Below, in pieces: positions 34,813 to 46,129 of a DNA stretch of 64,000 nucleotides (positions are counted from its first letter, which is position 1; every line of letters starts with the position of its first letter). The notes below the pieces were generated by a model. The model had not been told where the DNA came from, did no database searches, and saw only the letters and a program-made list of their open reading frames with translations. The position numbers and the translations under genes were made by a program. The stretch is from assembly GCA_023052935.1 (NCBI GenBank), contig CM041298.1, positions 22,868,692-22,932,691 of the forward strand, in the 5' to 3' direction. This DNA comes from Piezodorus guildinii. Taxonomy: Eukaryota > Arthropoda > Insecta > Hemiptera > Pentatomidae.

Positions 34813-35641
34813 GTTGGTATTTGCTGATCCGACTGGTAGGCGTCCGAAAGGTAGGCCGAAGCGTAGATGGGAGGATTGCGTTAAGGCTGATCTCGGGAGG
34901 TTGGGCTTGAATGGTAAACATTGGACGAGTCTGTGTAGGCGGAATTTGGTGGTATCGGCATCGAACCTTCCGGTTCGCTGAGCCTATTATTATTATTATT
35001 TCATCACTATTTATTAACCTTTACAAGCTTGTGTATAACAAAATATTTTTTCTAAAATCTTTAGCTTTTGAACGGTATATTAGGCATCTGTTCCTATTTT
35101 TCAAAACACAAAAATTTTATTTAAAAATATGTTTACTCTTTTCTCTTTTAGTTGGTTATTAAATTCGTTCAACTTGTATGTTTAACCGTTTTTTTAGCAA
35201 TACTAATCAGATGATGTGGTTATTTTTATATAATCTACAAAATTAAAGCTACTTTAGAGGAAAAAAAATTTAAAATGTCGTCATTTTAGCCCTGTCCGAC
35301 TATTTCATTCAGAATGAAACTTACATGATACTAAAACCCATCAAATTTTACACCGATATGTAGAGTTTAATCAAAGTCGTTACAGCCGTTTTTGAGAAAT
35401 TTGTAGAAAGGTGCAGAATGCATGGTATAAAGTGGCTCTTCTGGTCAGCTGATTTTGATGAAAAAGTTATTGTAACATCTTGGTCGTATTAAAAACTGGA
35501 ATTGGAAAATTTTCACGATCGCAATACTTTCTCTTACTGTATATTTCATATATAGATAAGTGAAAGTAAAAAAAAAAATTTTCACGTCATTTATAGAAAT
35601 GTTTTATTAGTATGCTTTGAATTGAAATAAAATATTAATCT

Positions 35642-36095
35642 AGTAACTTTCGAAAAGAACTGCAATTTTCATACGCGCGATTTTTTTATTTTTGGGATCC
35701 TTGTTATTATACCGATATGATGAAGAGGTATGTTTTTTTTTTTTTTTTTGTTTTTTTTAAATCAATTACTATTATAGAAGAGTAATTTAAGTTATGATTA
35801 TATTAATCGAAACATTCTCTTCTAATTTGTTTATATATATTTACTTATCATAACATATCAAAGATGATTATTACATTACGTTTCGAGGTACCTTATGCCT
35901 CATCTTCAGATTTTAAAATATTATATTTATTTCCATATTGTATCTCAATATAGGTCAATTACTATTATATATTCTTCATATTAAGCTCATAGATATGAAT
36001 AATCATTCTGTTAAAATCTATCTTTTCACTATCACATATTCATTGTTTCAACCTTTTGATTATACCGATATGATGAAGAGGTATGTTTTTTTTTT
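35642..36095 (-). repeat. Hammerhead-bearing element (copy B) with terminal repeat
   Basis: Near-identical to copy A over about 400 bp, including the core at 35880-35909. Unlike copy A, the block TATACCGATATGATGAAGAG plus T-run occurs at both ends (about 35708 and 36060). That resembles the partial tandem of PLE terminal repeats. Confidence 0.65.
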
Positions 36096-36739
36096 GTTCG
36101 AAACCACTGTTCAAGGATACAGAAGCCGTGTCAAGATAGCAAACTCAAAGGAAAATAAGACAAAATCAAAGTGGGATAGCGAACACCATTCTTTCTACAG
36201 AAATCCGCAGGTGTAAGGCATGACGTTTCGCCCGATGACACGGCTACCCCATTACCCCACACATCCGCACGGTAAGTGCCGTTTCGTAATCCTCACTTTC
36301 TTCACCCGCTGAAGGAGCTGTTGACATGGAATCAGTTCTGCTTCATTGTTAGGACGCTTCTTCCCGCTACTTATCCTCATTTCTTCATTACCCAACCGTT
36401 ACGATTCCTGTATGTTACCTTTCACCATATCGCATAACTTATATAACATGTGGATTATTAACGTTCCAAGATTAGGTAAACAAATCAGTTAAGGTATATT
36501 AGAGCAAGGAATTATTTATCCATGCATTACATTGGATTATGATTATAACAGGAATCTGTAATGAGTTCAGTCTGGAATTTATGCACAATAATAGTTTTAA
36601 AATATGTGTTGTGTGCGTCACAAACTCCATCCAATTAATCCTTCTTGTTGAAATTAATTTTATTTTTATTTTAGTCTATTTACATGGGTAGTCCCAGAGG
36701 ATTGAGGTTAATCGACGTAAGATATTGCTAACTTAAATA
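36096..36739. other. Unassigned spacer
   Basis: Bases 36200-36430 are GC-richer without repeat matches. No long frame. Confidence 0.45.
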
Positions 36740-36969
36740 TTTGTGGCGGTCGTGAATAAGTGGTTATGTCAAAATCTTTCGTTTTACAGGTGAGCGACTT
36801 AAACTTTACGTTTTACCCAAAATAGAGTTGTAACATACAGCTTTCTTTCCACCTGAAATTTCTTCCACCAATTTAACACGACGTGGGAGACGGTCCGAGG
36901 GAGCCATACGTGGAGTTAACTCATTTTTGATATAACTCGAGTTATCCAGCTTTTCACGACCGCCACAAA
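36740..36969. mobile_element. Small inverted-repeat (MITE-like) element
   Basis: 230 bp bounded by a perfect 17-bp inverted repeat TTTGTGGCGGTCGTGAA (36740-36756) and its complement (36953-36969). Imperfect pairing extends further inward. Non-coding. No clear TSD, and no second copy in the window. Confidence 0.6.
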
Positions 36970-37152
36970 CATATTAACAATAATAGTTTATTATGATGTT
37001 AGAATATTTTACCGTAAGAGTAATATAAAGATAATTTGGTTGGAGGTACAGTAATGGAAACAATATAATTAAGTAAAATTATCCATTTATTGTATCAACA
37101 TCTGAGCCTAAATTTTTTAACGTCTTCAGTGCTATGAAAAACAAAATATAAC

Positions 37153-37437
37153 GGGATCACCGGTAGCAGGGTGGCTAGCATAACAGCCTCCTATGCCAAA
37201 GTTCGTGGGTTCAAACCCGCTAGTGGTCCTAGGATTTTTTAATGGAAGTAAAAAATTCTTAGTTATGCCGTCCTTCGGAGGGGACGTTAAATGGTGGTCC
37301 CGAGCCTGTGCGATGTCAGGTACTCGTTAAAGATCCCTATCCTAATAAACCTGGATAGGCAAAATTTAGGACTCCCGCTGTAGCATCGTCCGATTACCCT
37401 CAGTAGCATAAAGTGACGTTAAATGAATAAACAAACA
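37153..37437 (+). repeat. SINE1, near full-length
   Basis: The tRNA-like head (GGGTGGCTAGCATAACAGCC) has B box GGGTTCAAACCC at 37208-37219. The body ends in AATAAACAAACAAAC. It is flanked by AACAAAATATAA-like direct repeats (left to 37151, right to 37449). Pol III promoter boxes are visible. Confidence 0.8.
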
Positions 37438-37449
37438 AACAAAATATAA

Positions 37450-37977
37450 TTACCAGTTCTTTTAAAACAATATATATAAAAATAAATGTAATGAAACTAA
37501 TAAAACATCATAAAGATAAAATAAGTATAGTAAGTAATAAGGGAGATAAATAATATATGTAATAAATATATTTTTAGACTTTTACGAATCTCCGTTGTTA
37601 AAATCAATTTAAGAATTTTTAAATTCAGTGAGAGATGAAATAAGTTAATTTTTTTTTTCTTTTCATATTTCTCAATTCGTACTTTTTAGAAACTATCTGG
37701 CCATAAGCAAAAGTGCTATATAAAAATTAAGTGCAGACGTTCTTTCTGACATTTCCTTCTTAAATATTTCCCCACAAGGGATGCCAAATGTTTTTATTGG
37801 GGGGAAGGAATAATTAAATAATTGAAATCGAAAGAATCACAAATTGATAATTTTCAAAGATACTTATTTATTCGAGCAATTCGCCAGCGTCAATCTAATA
37901 GAACACATGTTATATATTGTTCATAATATTAAAAAATATTTATGAACCTCTAAAATACATAATAGAAATAATAAGCA
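37450..37977. other. AT-rich spacer
   Basis: No recognised gene. Short Rep-A-like traces near 37590-37640. Confidence 0.45.
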
Positions 37978-38300
37978 GGGTAAAGGAAAGTGCCCAGAAG
38001 CACCACTCTCTCCCGAAAGTCTCTCATCCAGCTTCTCTTCAGCCTTCTTCGGACTAGCATTTCAGCTACTACCATGTTCTTTTTAAGTTTATTCTCATTT
38101 CTCTGCAGTTTGCTGTAAAAACTAGAATAGAAAGTTCGTTTATGTTGGTCATCTGTCGGTCGCTGTAAGTCCGTACTAAGGGTTTTGTTGTTTGCGTACC
38201 AAGGTGCTATCGTTATAAGTCTTAAATGTTTTCATTCAAATAATTACAATTTTTGTATGTGAGTCTATTTTGCTGGACCATAAATCAGCAATTCTATTGT
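37978..38300 (-). pseudogene. Jockey-like J3 LINE fragment
   Basis: The minus strand reads LWSSKIDSHTKIV, then in another frame LRLIT-APWYANNKTLSTDL, RPTDDQHKRTFYS and RRRLKRSWMRD. It is collinear with 30451-30768. At least one frameshift is present. Confidence 0.65.
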
Positions 38301-38466
38301 GAGATGGGGCTAACCCAAAACCTATTAAGTGGTCTCTCAAAATCGGCGGAAAAACTTCAGAACTTGATCTTTGCCTAATAAGAAGTTCACTATCTTGCAA
38401 GTTCGTTAGCGCTAGTAGCTGTACATGTTCCTGAATATACTGAATCATTCTTGGGTAGATAAGGTA

Positions 38467-38503
<37 letters not shown>

Positions 38504-38934
38504 CAGGTCCATCCTTCTTATAAACACTGCACATTGTAAATTTAACCCAATGGCATTACTTAGGTACTCTAAAAGAAAAAAAAATGTACCCGTGAAGATA
38601 AGGTTTTCGAGTTAAGACGCTATCACCATTAAGTAACACTCCATCGAAGGATGTAACCAGATCTCGTGGCCAGCGAAGCTCACTTCCCGAGTCCTATACT
38701 CTTTCACCATTCCCTTCACCACATGCCTCTCCTCTTACTCGGTCAAGGGTCTTCAGCCGCTATTAAAAATTAAAAATGTATGCTCTTGGTCGTTTAATTT
38801 GGGTTTAATTACACATAGATCTAATTTTCTGAAACTAGATAATATCCGAACAGCCCTGGTAAAGCAGATGCAGATAACACATGTCGAGTAAATGAAATCT
38901 CTCATCTACACAACGACTGTATTAGCTATACTTT
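38301..38934. other. Unassigned spacer with T-run
   Basis: T-run at 38469-38500, then moderately GC-rich sequence 38590-38760. No match recognised. Confidence 0.45.
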
Positions 38935-40420
38935 ATTTTTATTTTCACTTTTCTATATGTGAAATATATAATAAGTGAAAGTATGGCTATAATGAAAATT
39001 TTTATAATTCAAATATCCATCGGAAATACTCGTTTTAAGTTCCCCTTTCAAATCACCAAGTCGCGCGAAAAGTACTGTATGTCCGTGTGAGGTTAGCCAA
39101 GCACGAAACCAAAAAGTCGTATGAGTCTAAAATTTCATATTTAAGAGGACAATACGAATGAGGTTTTGCAGCGATTTTTCATTAAAATTGGTGAACCAGA
39201 ACAGCCCACTTTATACCACCTTTTTAAGGTCTTCTCAAAAATGGCTCTAACGATTTTGATTAAACTCGCTATATCGATGTAAAATCTAATAGGCTTTAAC
39301 ATCATGTAATTTGTATTCTGATTGAAATAGTCTGACAGGGCTTAAATGCCAATATTTTAACTGTTTTTATTTAAAAGTACTTTTAATTTTGTAAGTTATA
39401 TAAAAATAACCGTATTATCTTGTTACCACTGATAAAAAACGAGTAAATATATAATTTTAACGAATTTGATCTCTAACTAAAGGAGAAAACTGAAAAAATA
39501 TTTTTGTGATGCAATTTTTCGTTTTTTAAACATAAGAAAAGTAACATATATGTATAAAATACCGTTGAAAATTTAAAGAGTTTAGAACAAATATTATCTT
39601 ATACAAGCTTGTAAAAGAGAGTGAAGAAAAGCCGATAAAACTAACAGATTATTTTAGATAATAATATATTAGATTTTTTAATAAAACACATATTTCTATA
39701 GAAATTTATTTTTTTTTTTTTTTTTTTTTTTATTTATTTATTGTAATTTACAACTGTATTAAACAACACAATAAGTAAATATGAGGAATGAAAAAAAAAT
39801 GTCTTGAAAATGTCTTGAGAAAGAACAACCCAGTGGTAGCACTTCACTAACTATTTTAACTCAGTAGGTCCCGAGGCCACCTTCTTTTCAGTCGCCTTGG
39901 AGGATTATCTGGGATATCTAAGGAAGATTAATTACGGACAAGTGGATTTGTATGGGCAGGGAGTTTAGAATGAAAAGAGGAGTATCTATCACGGGCTATG
40001 TCTGCAACAAATGGGATGTTAAGGTCATTATGAATGAGCTGATTTGTAACAAAATAAGGAGCATTCAGGATTTTTCGAAGGATTTTGGATTGTAAGGACT
40101 GGATGCGGGAGGAATTAGATGGTTTCGTAGAGCCCCAAAGCTCGATTCCATACGTCCAAATAGGTCTGATAATAGTGGTGTAAATGAGTCTTTTGTAATA
40201 TACTGGAAGTTTTGAACGTTTGTCTAGTAAGTGTTGTAGTAATCGATATCTTCGAGCAGTTTCTTGTCGTTTCAGTCTGGTGTGAGGATAGAAATTTAAT
40301 ATAAACTATTATTTATTGGTTTCATTAATTTCTGTCTCTAACTGTATTTGAAAATTCTTTAACTTATTTTTAAAACGGAGATGAGTGAAAGTCGTGTTGC
40401 CAGCACCAGATTTTTTTTAT
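38935..40420 (+). repeat. Rep-A repeat with J1 inserted
   Basis: Starts with a palindrome near 38947 and is collinear with other copies up to TCTATAGAAATTTA (39706). It resumes at 40291 after the J1 insertion and ends at GAAAGTCGTGTTGCCAGCAC (about 40415). Confidence 0.8.
39709..40290 (-). pseudogene. J1 LINE 3' fragment inserted in Rep-A
   Basis: Minus-strand J1 copy: reverse poly(A) T-run (39710-39731), 3' UTR, then ORF2 tail with SRIQSLQSKILRKILNAPYF- and RLIY-IIRPIWTYG-equivalent codons. It closely resembles the copy at 14845. TSD ATAGAAATTTA on both sides. 5'-truncated. Confidence 0.8.
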
Positions 40421-40558
40421 TTATGTTGAATTGATTTATTTCTACAGATCATATGTTTTGTTTAGTCCAATGTTATCCTTAAAGGGCTAAGTAACAGAAT
40501 AAATTTTATAAAGTTTGTTTTCTTCTTATATTTGTATAGTCTGTTATTAATTAATTTA

Positions 40559-41510
40559 TTACTTTCACTTACCTATATATGAAATATATAGTAAGGGAAA
40601 GTATTGCGATCGTGAAAATTTTCGAATTCCACTTTTCAACGGAAATACGCGTTTAAGGTCCCCTGAGTCCAAATAACCAAGTCCCGCAAAATGGTCTGTG
40701 TGCATGTCCGTCCGTGTGTCTGTGTGTGGTAATTCTAGCGCAAAAACGAAAAGTCATACAAAAGAACTGAAATTTCATATTTAAGACTATTATACGCCCG
40801 AAATAATACAGCATCTTTTTTCACTAAAATCGGCTGACCGAAAGTCCTACTTTATCCCATGCATTTAGCACCTTTTTAGGATTTTCTCAAAAACGGCTCT
40901 AACGATTTTGATTAAACTCGCTATATTGATGTAAAATTTGATGGACTCTGATATCATGTAGGTTTCATTCTGATTTAAATAGTCTTATGGGGCATAAATG
41001 GCGATATTTTAAATTTTCTTCCTCTGAAGTACCTTTCATTATGTAAATTGAAAAAAAAATTAGGCACATTATCTTATTAGAATTCATAAATAACAGCTAA
41101 ATATGCAAGTAAAGCGAATTTGATAAACAACTAAAGGCGAAAAGTGCAAACATATTTTTCTATGTATTTTTTTTTTTTAAATAATAAGAACAGTAATATA
41201 GACGTATAATATACCGCTAGAAAGAGAAAGATTTTAGAAAAAAAATTATATGATACACAATAAAAAGTAAAGTTTGTAAAGTAAAAGTTGTAAAAGGTAA
41301 TATAAAGTAACGAATGGGGAATAAACTTATTACTGATTATCATTTTAATATATTTATATTATTTAATCTAAATCATATCTTTCTAACGAAAATGAATACA
41401 CGTTTTATTAAAATTAACATAGAATATTTTTTAATTTGAAGTATATTTAATAGTTTTCAAATTGATATTAACAGTCGAGGTAAGTGAAAGTCGTGTGTTG
41501 CCCGCACCAG
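40559..41510 (+). repeat. Rep-A repeat, best full-length copy
   Basis: A 0.95-kb uninterrupted unit. The left end is ACTTTCACTTACCTATATAT plus its near-perfect complement (40561-40602). The right end is GGTAAGTGAAAGT (41479-41491) followed by CGTGTGTTGCCCGCACCAGA and a T-run. Outer ACTTTCACTTACC and GGTAAGTGAAAGT form a short inverted repeat. No ORF above background. The interior has a GT-rich stretch at 40695-40730. Confidence 0.85.
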
Positions 41511-41639
41511 ATTTTTTTTTCATTTTGTTTAACACAAGTATCTTTTGAAAATTGTTTTTTTGATTTTATGTTGTTGTTGATATATATTCATCTATAATTG
41601 TAAATATTAATTATTTATGTTCATTTTCTATGATGACCA

Positions 41640-41760
41640 GACATGTTGTATATTTTGGATTAAAAGATTTTTAACTTTTTTATTTATTTATATTTAGTTT
41701 TACATTAATAAATACTTAACAACGTTTCATGGTCTTAAATTTCTCATCTTCAGAATAACT
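41640..41760 (-). repeat. Decayed hammerhead/PLE terminal relic
   Basis: On the minus strand CTGAAGA (41753-41747) and GAAAC (41728-41724) bracket a segment that no longer pairs. The spacing matches the intact cores. Confidence 0.35.
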
Positions 41761-41984
41761 AATTAAAAAACAAACAACATTTTGATATTAGAATAATTTT
41801 TTCAACAAAACAAATAATATTTAAAATTATAATTCAATTCTATATACTATTCTAAATTTGTTTCTAAAATATCAGTATTTTAATATTACTTACATAAATT
41901 ACATATCAAACAAATGTAGGTCACTTATATCACAATAACTAAAATTCTATACGTCACTTTAAAATAATTTAGTCATAATTGAGT

Positions 41985-42695
41985 TGACACTGTCCTTCCG
42001 CAAAGTTATTTGAGGTTAGGATGCAATATCGCGTATGTTAGGACTTTAGCCCAGATCAGAATGTCGGGAAAATACGCCATCTCCTTTAGTGTCGGCCCGC
42101 AGAAGAATATTCTGGACCCACAGAAGCCGTGCCCAGTTTGTGATGGAGACACATTGGAAGATTGTTTCCATTTATTGCTCGACGTCCGGCATACCATGAA
42201 AATAGAACCCGTTTCATGCCCGTATTATATGATGTGAGTATTGATGGCTTTTATGAAATTCTTGCTGAACCCCACGTAATAGACCTGAAAGCATTATTTA
42301 TTTTTGTCAAAGAAAATCTTAAAATAAGATTTCAACATCTTTCTTCTCAGAATGTTAATCACTCTTAAAGGTTTCGAGGCTTATTAGTATTTTGTAGGGA
42401 TTAAGTGTTTGCTATAGTACTATTATTATTACATTATTTATTGATATTCTTATATTTAATTTATGTTATTTATGTATATGTTAGAGAAAAGTAATCATAA
42501 AAATAGCAGCACCTTTATGCTTATTGCTGTTTATGTGTTTTGTTGTCTTTGTTTTAAATATTTATTCGATTTGTAATTAATAATGTATATTTGCTGGTGA
42601 TAAATTTATTTTTTGTGCTGTGCCAGCCAGGTCTATTTGTATGGGGATTACCCTAAAGACAAATAAATAAAATTATTAATATTATCATTATTGAG
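41985..42695 (+). pseudogene. LINE ORF2 C-terminus with zinc-binding motif
   Basis: The frame around 42010-42180 reads RLGCNIAYVRTLAQIRMSGK and CPVCDGDTLEDCFHLLL. A one-frame shift near 42185 then gives PAYHENRTRFMPVLYD and EPHVIDLKALFIFVKENLKI. C-x2-C then H and C-P-Y is the zinc-like tail seen in several LINE clades. A 3' UTR of about 330 bp ends in AAATAAATAAAATTATTAAT. It is unrelated in sequence to J1-J3 and truncated. Confidence 0.6.
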
Positions 42696-42879
42696 TTAAA
42701 TTTTACTTTCATTACCACATAACTTTAAAATTCTTAAATATTAACACTATTTTGAACAAGGGAGTATAAAGTAGACTAAAAGGGACCTCTAATCTCTCTC
42801 CATAACTATACTTGCTAATGTTTATAAATATTATTAACAAATATTATCCAAGATAGAGTAAATATGTATGTGTAGGATA

Positions 42880-43310
42880 TATAGTTGTATATTTTAACAA
42901 TATATCTGCTATTCTTAAGGGAACCAATCCCAGAAAAAAATTATTTTCCTAAAAAAAATATTATCTTATACACCAGCTTATAAAATTTAATGAGTAGACA
43001 TAAAAATCCGAAACAATTAACTGATTATTTTATATAATAATATAATAGATTTTTTAATAAAACACCTGTTTCTATAGAAATTTATTAATTCTTTAATGGT
43101 TTCACTCATCTCTAACTGTATTTGAAAATTCTTTAATCGAGTGGAAGTCGTGTTTTGCCCGCACCGAATTTTTTGTTGTATATATATTCATTTATATTAA
43201 TTAATTATGTTCGTTTTGTATGATGACTAGACATGTAGAATTTAATAATATAGCTGTTATTCTGAAGGGAACCAATCCCAGAAAAATATTATTTTCTAAA
43301 AACAAATTTC
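42880..43310 (+). repeat. CR1-like 3' ends and Rep-A fragment
   Basis: Two copies of the CR1-like 3' terminus with GGGAACCAATCCC (42919-42931 and 43267-43279) flank a Rep-A 3' part (42950-43172) that ends in GTTTTGCCCGCACCGAA. Confidence 0.6.
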
Positions 43311-43904
43311 CTCAGTGAAAATGCCTTTATGGGATTCTCAGTATTAAAGGAGATGGGTAAGATATATTTTGAAGTAAGGACTCAGCAGTTAGAAATTCAG
43401 GCTGAAACAAGTCCATTCCGTCACACTCCTATTAGATTTCTTCCCCTGTCAGTCTCGACAATTTTCTTGATTTCCCTTCACGGCGGGGTTCCCAAGGGGC
43501 CGGAGGGGGGAATTGAACTTCTTTTCATTTTAGTAAAACGGGAACAGGAAATAGGAAATTGATGGCTGAGACAGGGGTAGTTCCTCGGATGAAATTTCCT
43601 AGGTAGTGAATAGAAGGAGAAAAAGTTGCCTCATCTCTCATGTCTCGAAAAAGGCATCGTTATACTATTTTCTATTTTAAGAGAGGAAAATTCTTTATTA
43701 AACACCAATGTTGCCCAAATACATTGGGTTGCTTCATTGTAAACAGTATATTTTATCAATCTACATAGGGTATTTTTTCAAAACTTTTTTTTTCTTACAT
43801 TATAATTATTCACAATTATTATTCGTATCATTGACAACTATTTTAAACACTCCAACTTATTATTTAATGCATAATCAACTTTCTTTTTGGTTATTTAAAA
43901 TCTA
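43311..43904. other. Unassigned spacer
   Basis: Bases 43360-43660 are GC-richer. A 77-codon frame (43329-43562) has no recognisable motif. Otherwise AT-rich. Confidence 0.45.
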
Positions 43905-44021
<117 letters not shown>

Positions 44022-44030
44022 AAAATCAAG

Positions 44031-44380
44031 AATTTTATTATTCTTGATTTCATTATCATATGTAAATATTTCACCAAGGGAGGTTATATTTCTGTTATGT
44101 TAGTTAAATGTATCAATCAAAGGACTGTTAAACAATTCATTATTTTAGGTATGTTCATTGTAAATTATGTTTGTTATCCAATTGATTATTTTATGTCAAA
44201 CATTTGTAATAATTAAATCTTTATTTTAGCATCGTTTAACTCCTAATTCATTTAAATTAGATGAAGGATTACGAATTGTTTAACAGTCCTTTGATTAATA
44301 CATTTAACTAACATAACAGTGATATAACCTCCCTTGGTGAGATATTTACATATGATAATGAAATCAAGAATAATAAAATT
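44031..44380. mobile_element. Fold-back element, 108-bp inverted arms
   Basis: Arms 44031-44138 and 44273-44380 are near-perfect reverse complements, with a 134-nt loop. The outermost sequence itself forms a small hairpin (AATCAAGAAT, ATTCTTGATT). Non-coding. Related half-copies lie at 48043-48300 (left arm plus loop) and 48825-48861 (end only), so it is a dispersed family. Confidence 0.8.
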
Positions 44381-44579
44381 CTCGTTTCACGGCTCTCGCC
44401 AAAGGTCTCACGGAACTTTACTTTTTGGAAAGGGATCCATTTTTCATATTTTTTTTCCCCTTTCCACCTCAATAAAACAAATATTGCGACACACGACTTT
44501 CTTTCACCTCTGTCGTCAAATTCAATTTCAATGGTGTTGAATTAAATTGACATTCATTTAATTCTTTTGAATGATGACG

Positions 44580-45512
44580 AAATCCCGGTATTTTCCAAAT
44601 TTAGGGTACCCACTTTATAGAGGCTGAGTGTACCCGAGGAGGCCCTCTTACCCCTGGATTGCTCCACGCGTGAAATATCAACATTTTTTTTTTTTTCGGT
44701 TACTAACAATTTTTATTTAGTATTATTACAATCTGTCTCAATTTGGACATCAATAATAGTGGTGAAATATAACATACATATTACATTCATACAAAATTTA
44801 CACCTCAATAAAAATACAATAAAATATATATACAGTATATAAATCAATAAAATGATAACAAAGTCTATAAATCACTCATACCTATATACACGTCACACAT
44901 ACATCACATTGAGTGGAGAATCTAGCCAGTGCTAGAACTCCAATATATTTACAAGAAGTCGCGGGGCCACTGCCGTTTCCACCTTATAGGTGGGTTGTAT
45001 GGATGAGTGGAGCTGGATAGGGATTGAGCTAGAGGATTAGGATGAAGAATGAGGTTCTGTTGGAATTTGGAAAATTTGGATGGAATTAGGTCTGAAATAA
45101 ATGGAACATTAAGGTCGTGGTGCAAGGTATAGTTGGAGACATGACAAGGAGCATTTACTATTGTTCGGAGGACTTTGGATTGAAAGGTTTGAATGCGTTT
45201 GATGTTAGAACGTTTAGCTTAGGACTGTATCTGAGGGAGGAATTGGTAATGAGTTGAAATAAACTGGCGGACAGGATTTCGTCTAAGAGTGAATGTTACA
45301 TGTTTACATTTGACTTCGTTCACCTTTATACGCCAGTTATTACACCAGTGTTCGATAAGGAAAAGGTGTATCTGCAGGTTTAAGGATGCTGTTTCAGGAT
45401 TAGAACGAAATATAAAAAAAAAAAAAAAAAATTCTTCTTTAGCCCCGGTTCGAACCCAGGACCCGATGAACCATAGACTAGTGTTCTGTCCACTATACCA
45501 CGCCGCTCCCAG
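44580..45512 (-). repeat. SINE3 split by a J2 LINE
   Basis: Body at 44600-44686 (GGGTACCCACTTTATAGAGG) and tRNA-like head at 45432-45512 (GGTTCGAACCC on +, CCACGCCGCTCCC at the end). The halves are separated by J2. Direct repeats of about GAAATAT flank the insert. Confidence 0.7.
44687..45425 (-). pseudogene. Jockey-like J2 LINE 3' fragment inserted in SINE3
   Basis: Reverse poly(A) T-run at 44684-44697, a long 3' UTR (matches 27890-28130), then ORF2 tail codons. Examples are the QWPRDFL-equivalent near 44955 and the region matching the copy at 48950. Frame breaks throughout. Confidence 0.65.
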
Positions 45513-46129
45513 AAATATCCTAAGTTAATATAATGTTTTTAAAACAAAAATCAATATTAATCATTAATTATGATTGTGGAATGTACAAGCATTTTTTCCT
45601 TCGGACAACATTACATAGGGGCAATTTTTTTTTTTTTATATATCTCTAAATGCCTTAATATTATTATTTACTGATTATAATTTATAACTATTATCAAGCG
45701 CTTAACTAATGGCTGTAATATCATTTGACAGCTACAGCTAGAGTTGGGGCAATTTCATTAGGGAATTGCTAAAGCCGGTGGATCAAGAGATGCATCAGTA
45801 ATTACCTGCTAATCTACATCAGCTCCCTTGTTCTCAGCTCCCTCCAATTTCAATCCCCGACCCATATCTTTATTTTGTTTCAATAAAGAATTCAAATATC
45901 AATGTTAATCAATATGAATAAATAAATTCTAACTACTTACTTTCTTATATTGAAAATGTTTACGATGAGATATCCGTAGACGACCAGTACTACCAAGTGA
46001 TAACTCAAATTCAGTTCGATTCAGTGGAATGCACAAAAAAATATAAATAAATGAATTAAAAGTAAACGAAAACTCAAGATACATTTATTTACCTGTCAGA
46101 AGCCATCTGACAATAAGTAAATTTACTAT
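45513..46129. other. Unassigned spacer
   Basis: Bases 45720-45860 look single-copy and slightly GC-richer. No gene evidence. Confidence 0.45.

Larger units (their letters stand above)
34230..34948. repeat. 136-bp perfect direct repeat flanking an insertion
   Basis: 34230-34365 is identical to 34813-34948 (RTE C-terminal coding sequence). Between them lies a foreign 447-bp element. This is either an exceptionally long TSD or a duplication formed by another repair route. Confidence 0.9.
33371..34998 (+). mobile_element. RTE-like LINE, 5'-truncated, with TSD (copy 5)
   Basis: The longest RTE-like copy, inserted in Rep-A with TSD TTTCATCACTATTTAT (33355-33370 and 34999-35014). The first frame (to 33595) has FEVRSGLKQGDSLSPVLFNI, RT motif 4. 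A frame break at KYG follows, then a second frame (33588-33839) with GYADDLVLLGED. Further pieces follow to the C-terminus. It is itself interrupted by a 447-bp insertion at 34366-34812. The 3' end has a hairpin CGAACC-TTCC-GGTTCG (34962-34977) and ATT repeats. Non-functional. Confidence 0.85.
33171..35580 (-). repeat. Rep-A repeat (reverse) hosting an RTE insertion
   Basis: The right end block (ATCTGGTGCAGGCAACACAC) starts at 33171. The copy is interrupted at 33370 and resumes at 34999 (TTCATCACTATTTATTAACC), reaching the terminal palindrome near 35530-35570. The matching 16-bp duplication proves later insertion of the RTE copy. Confidence 0.8.
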
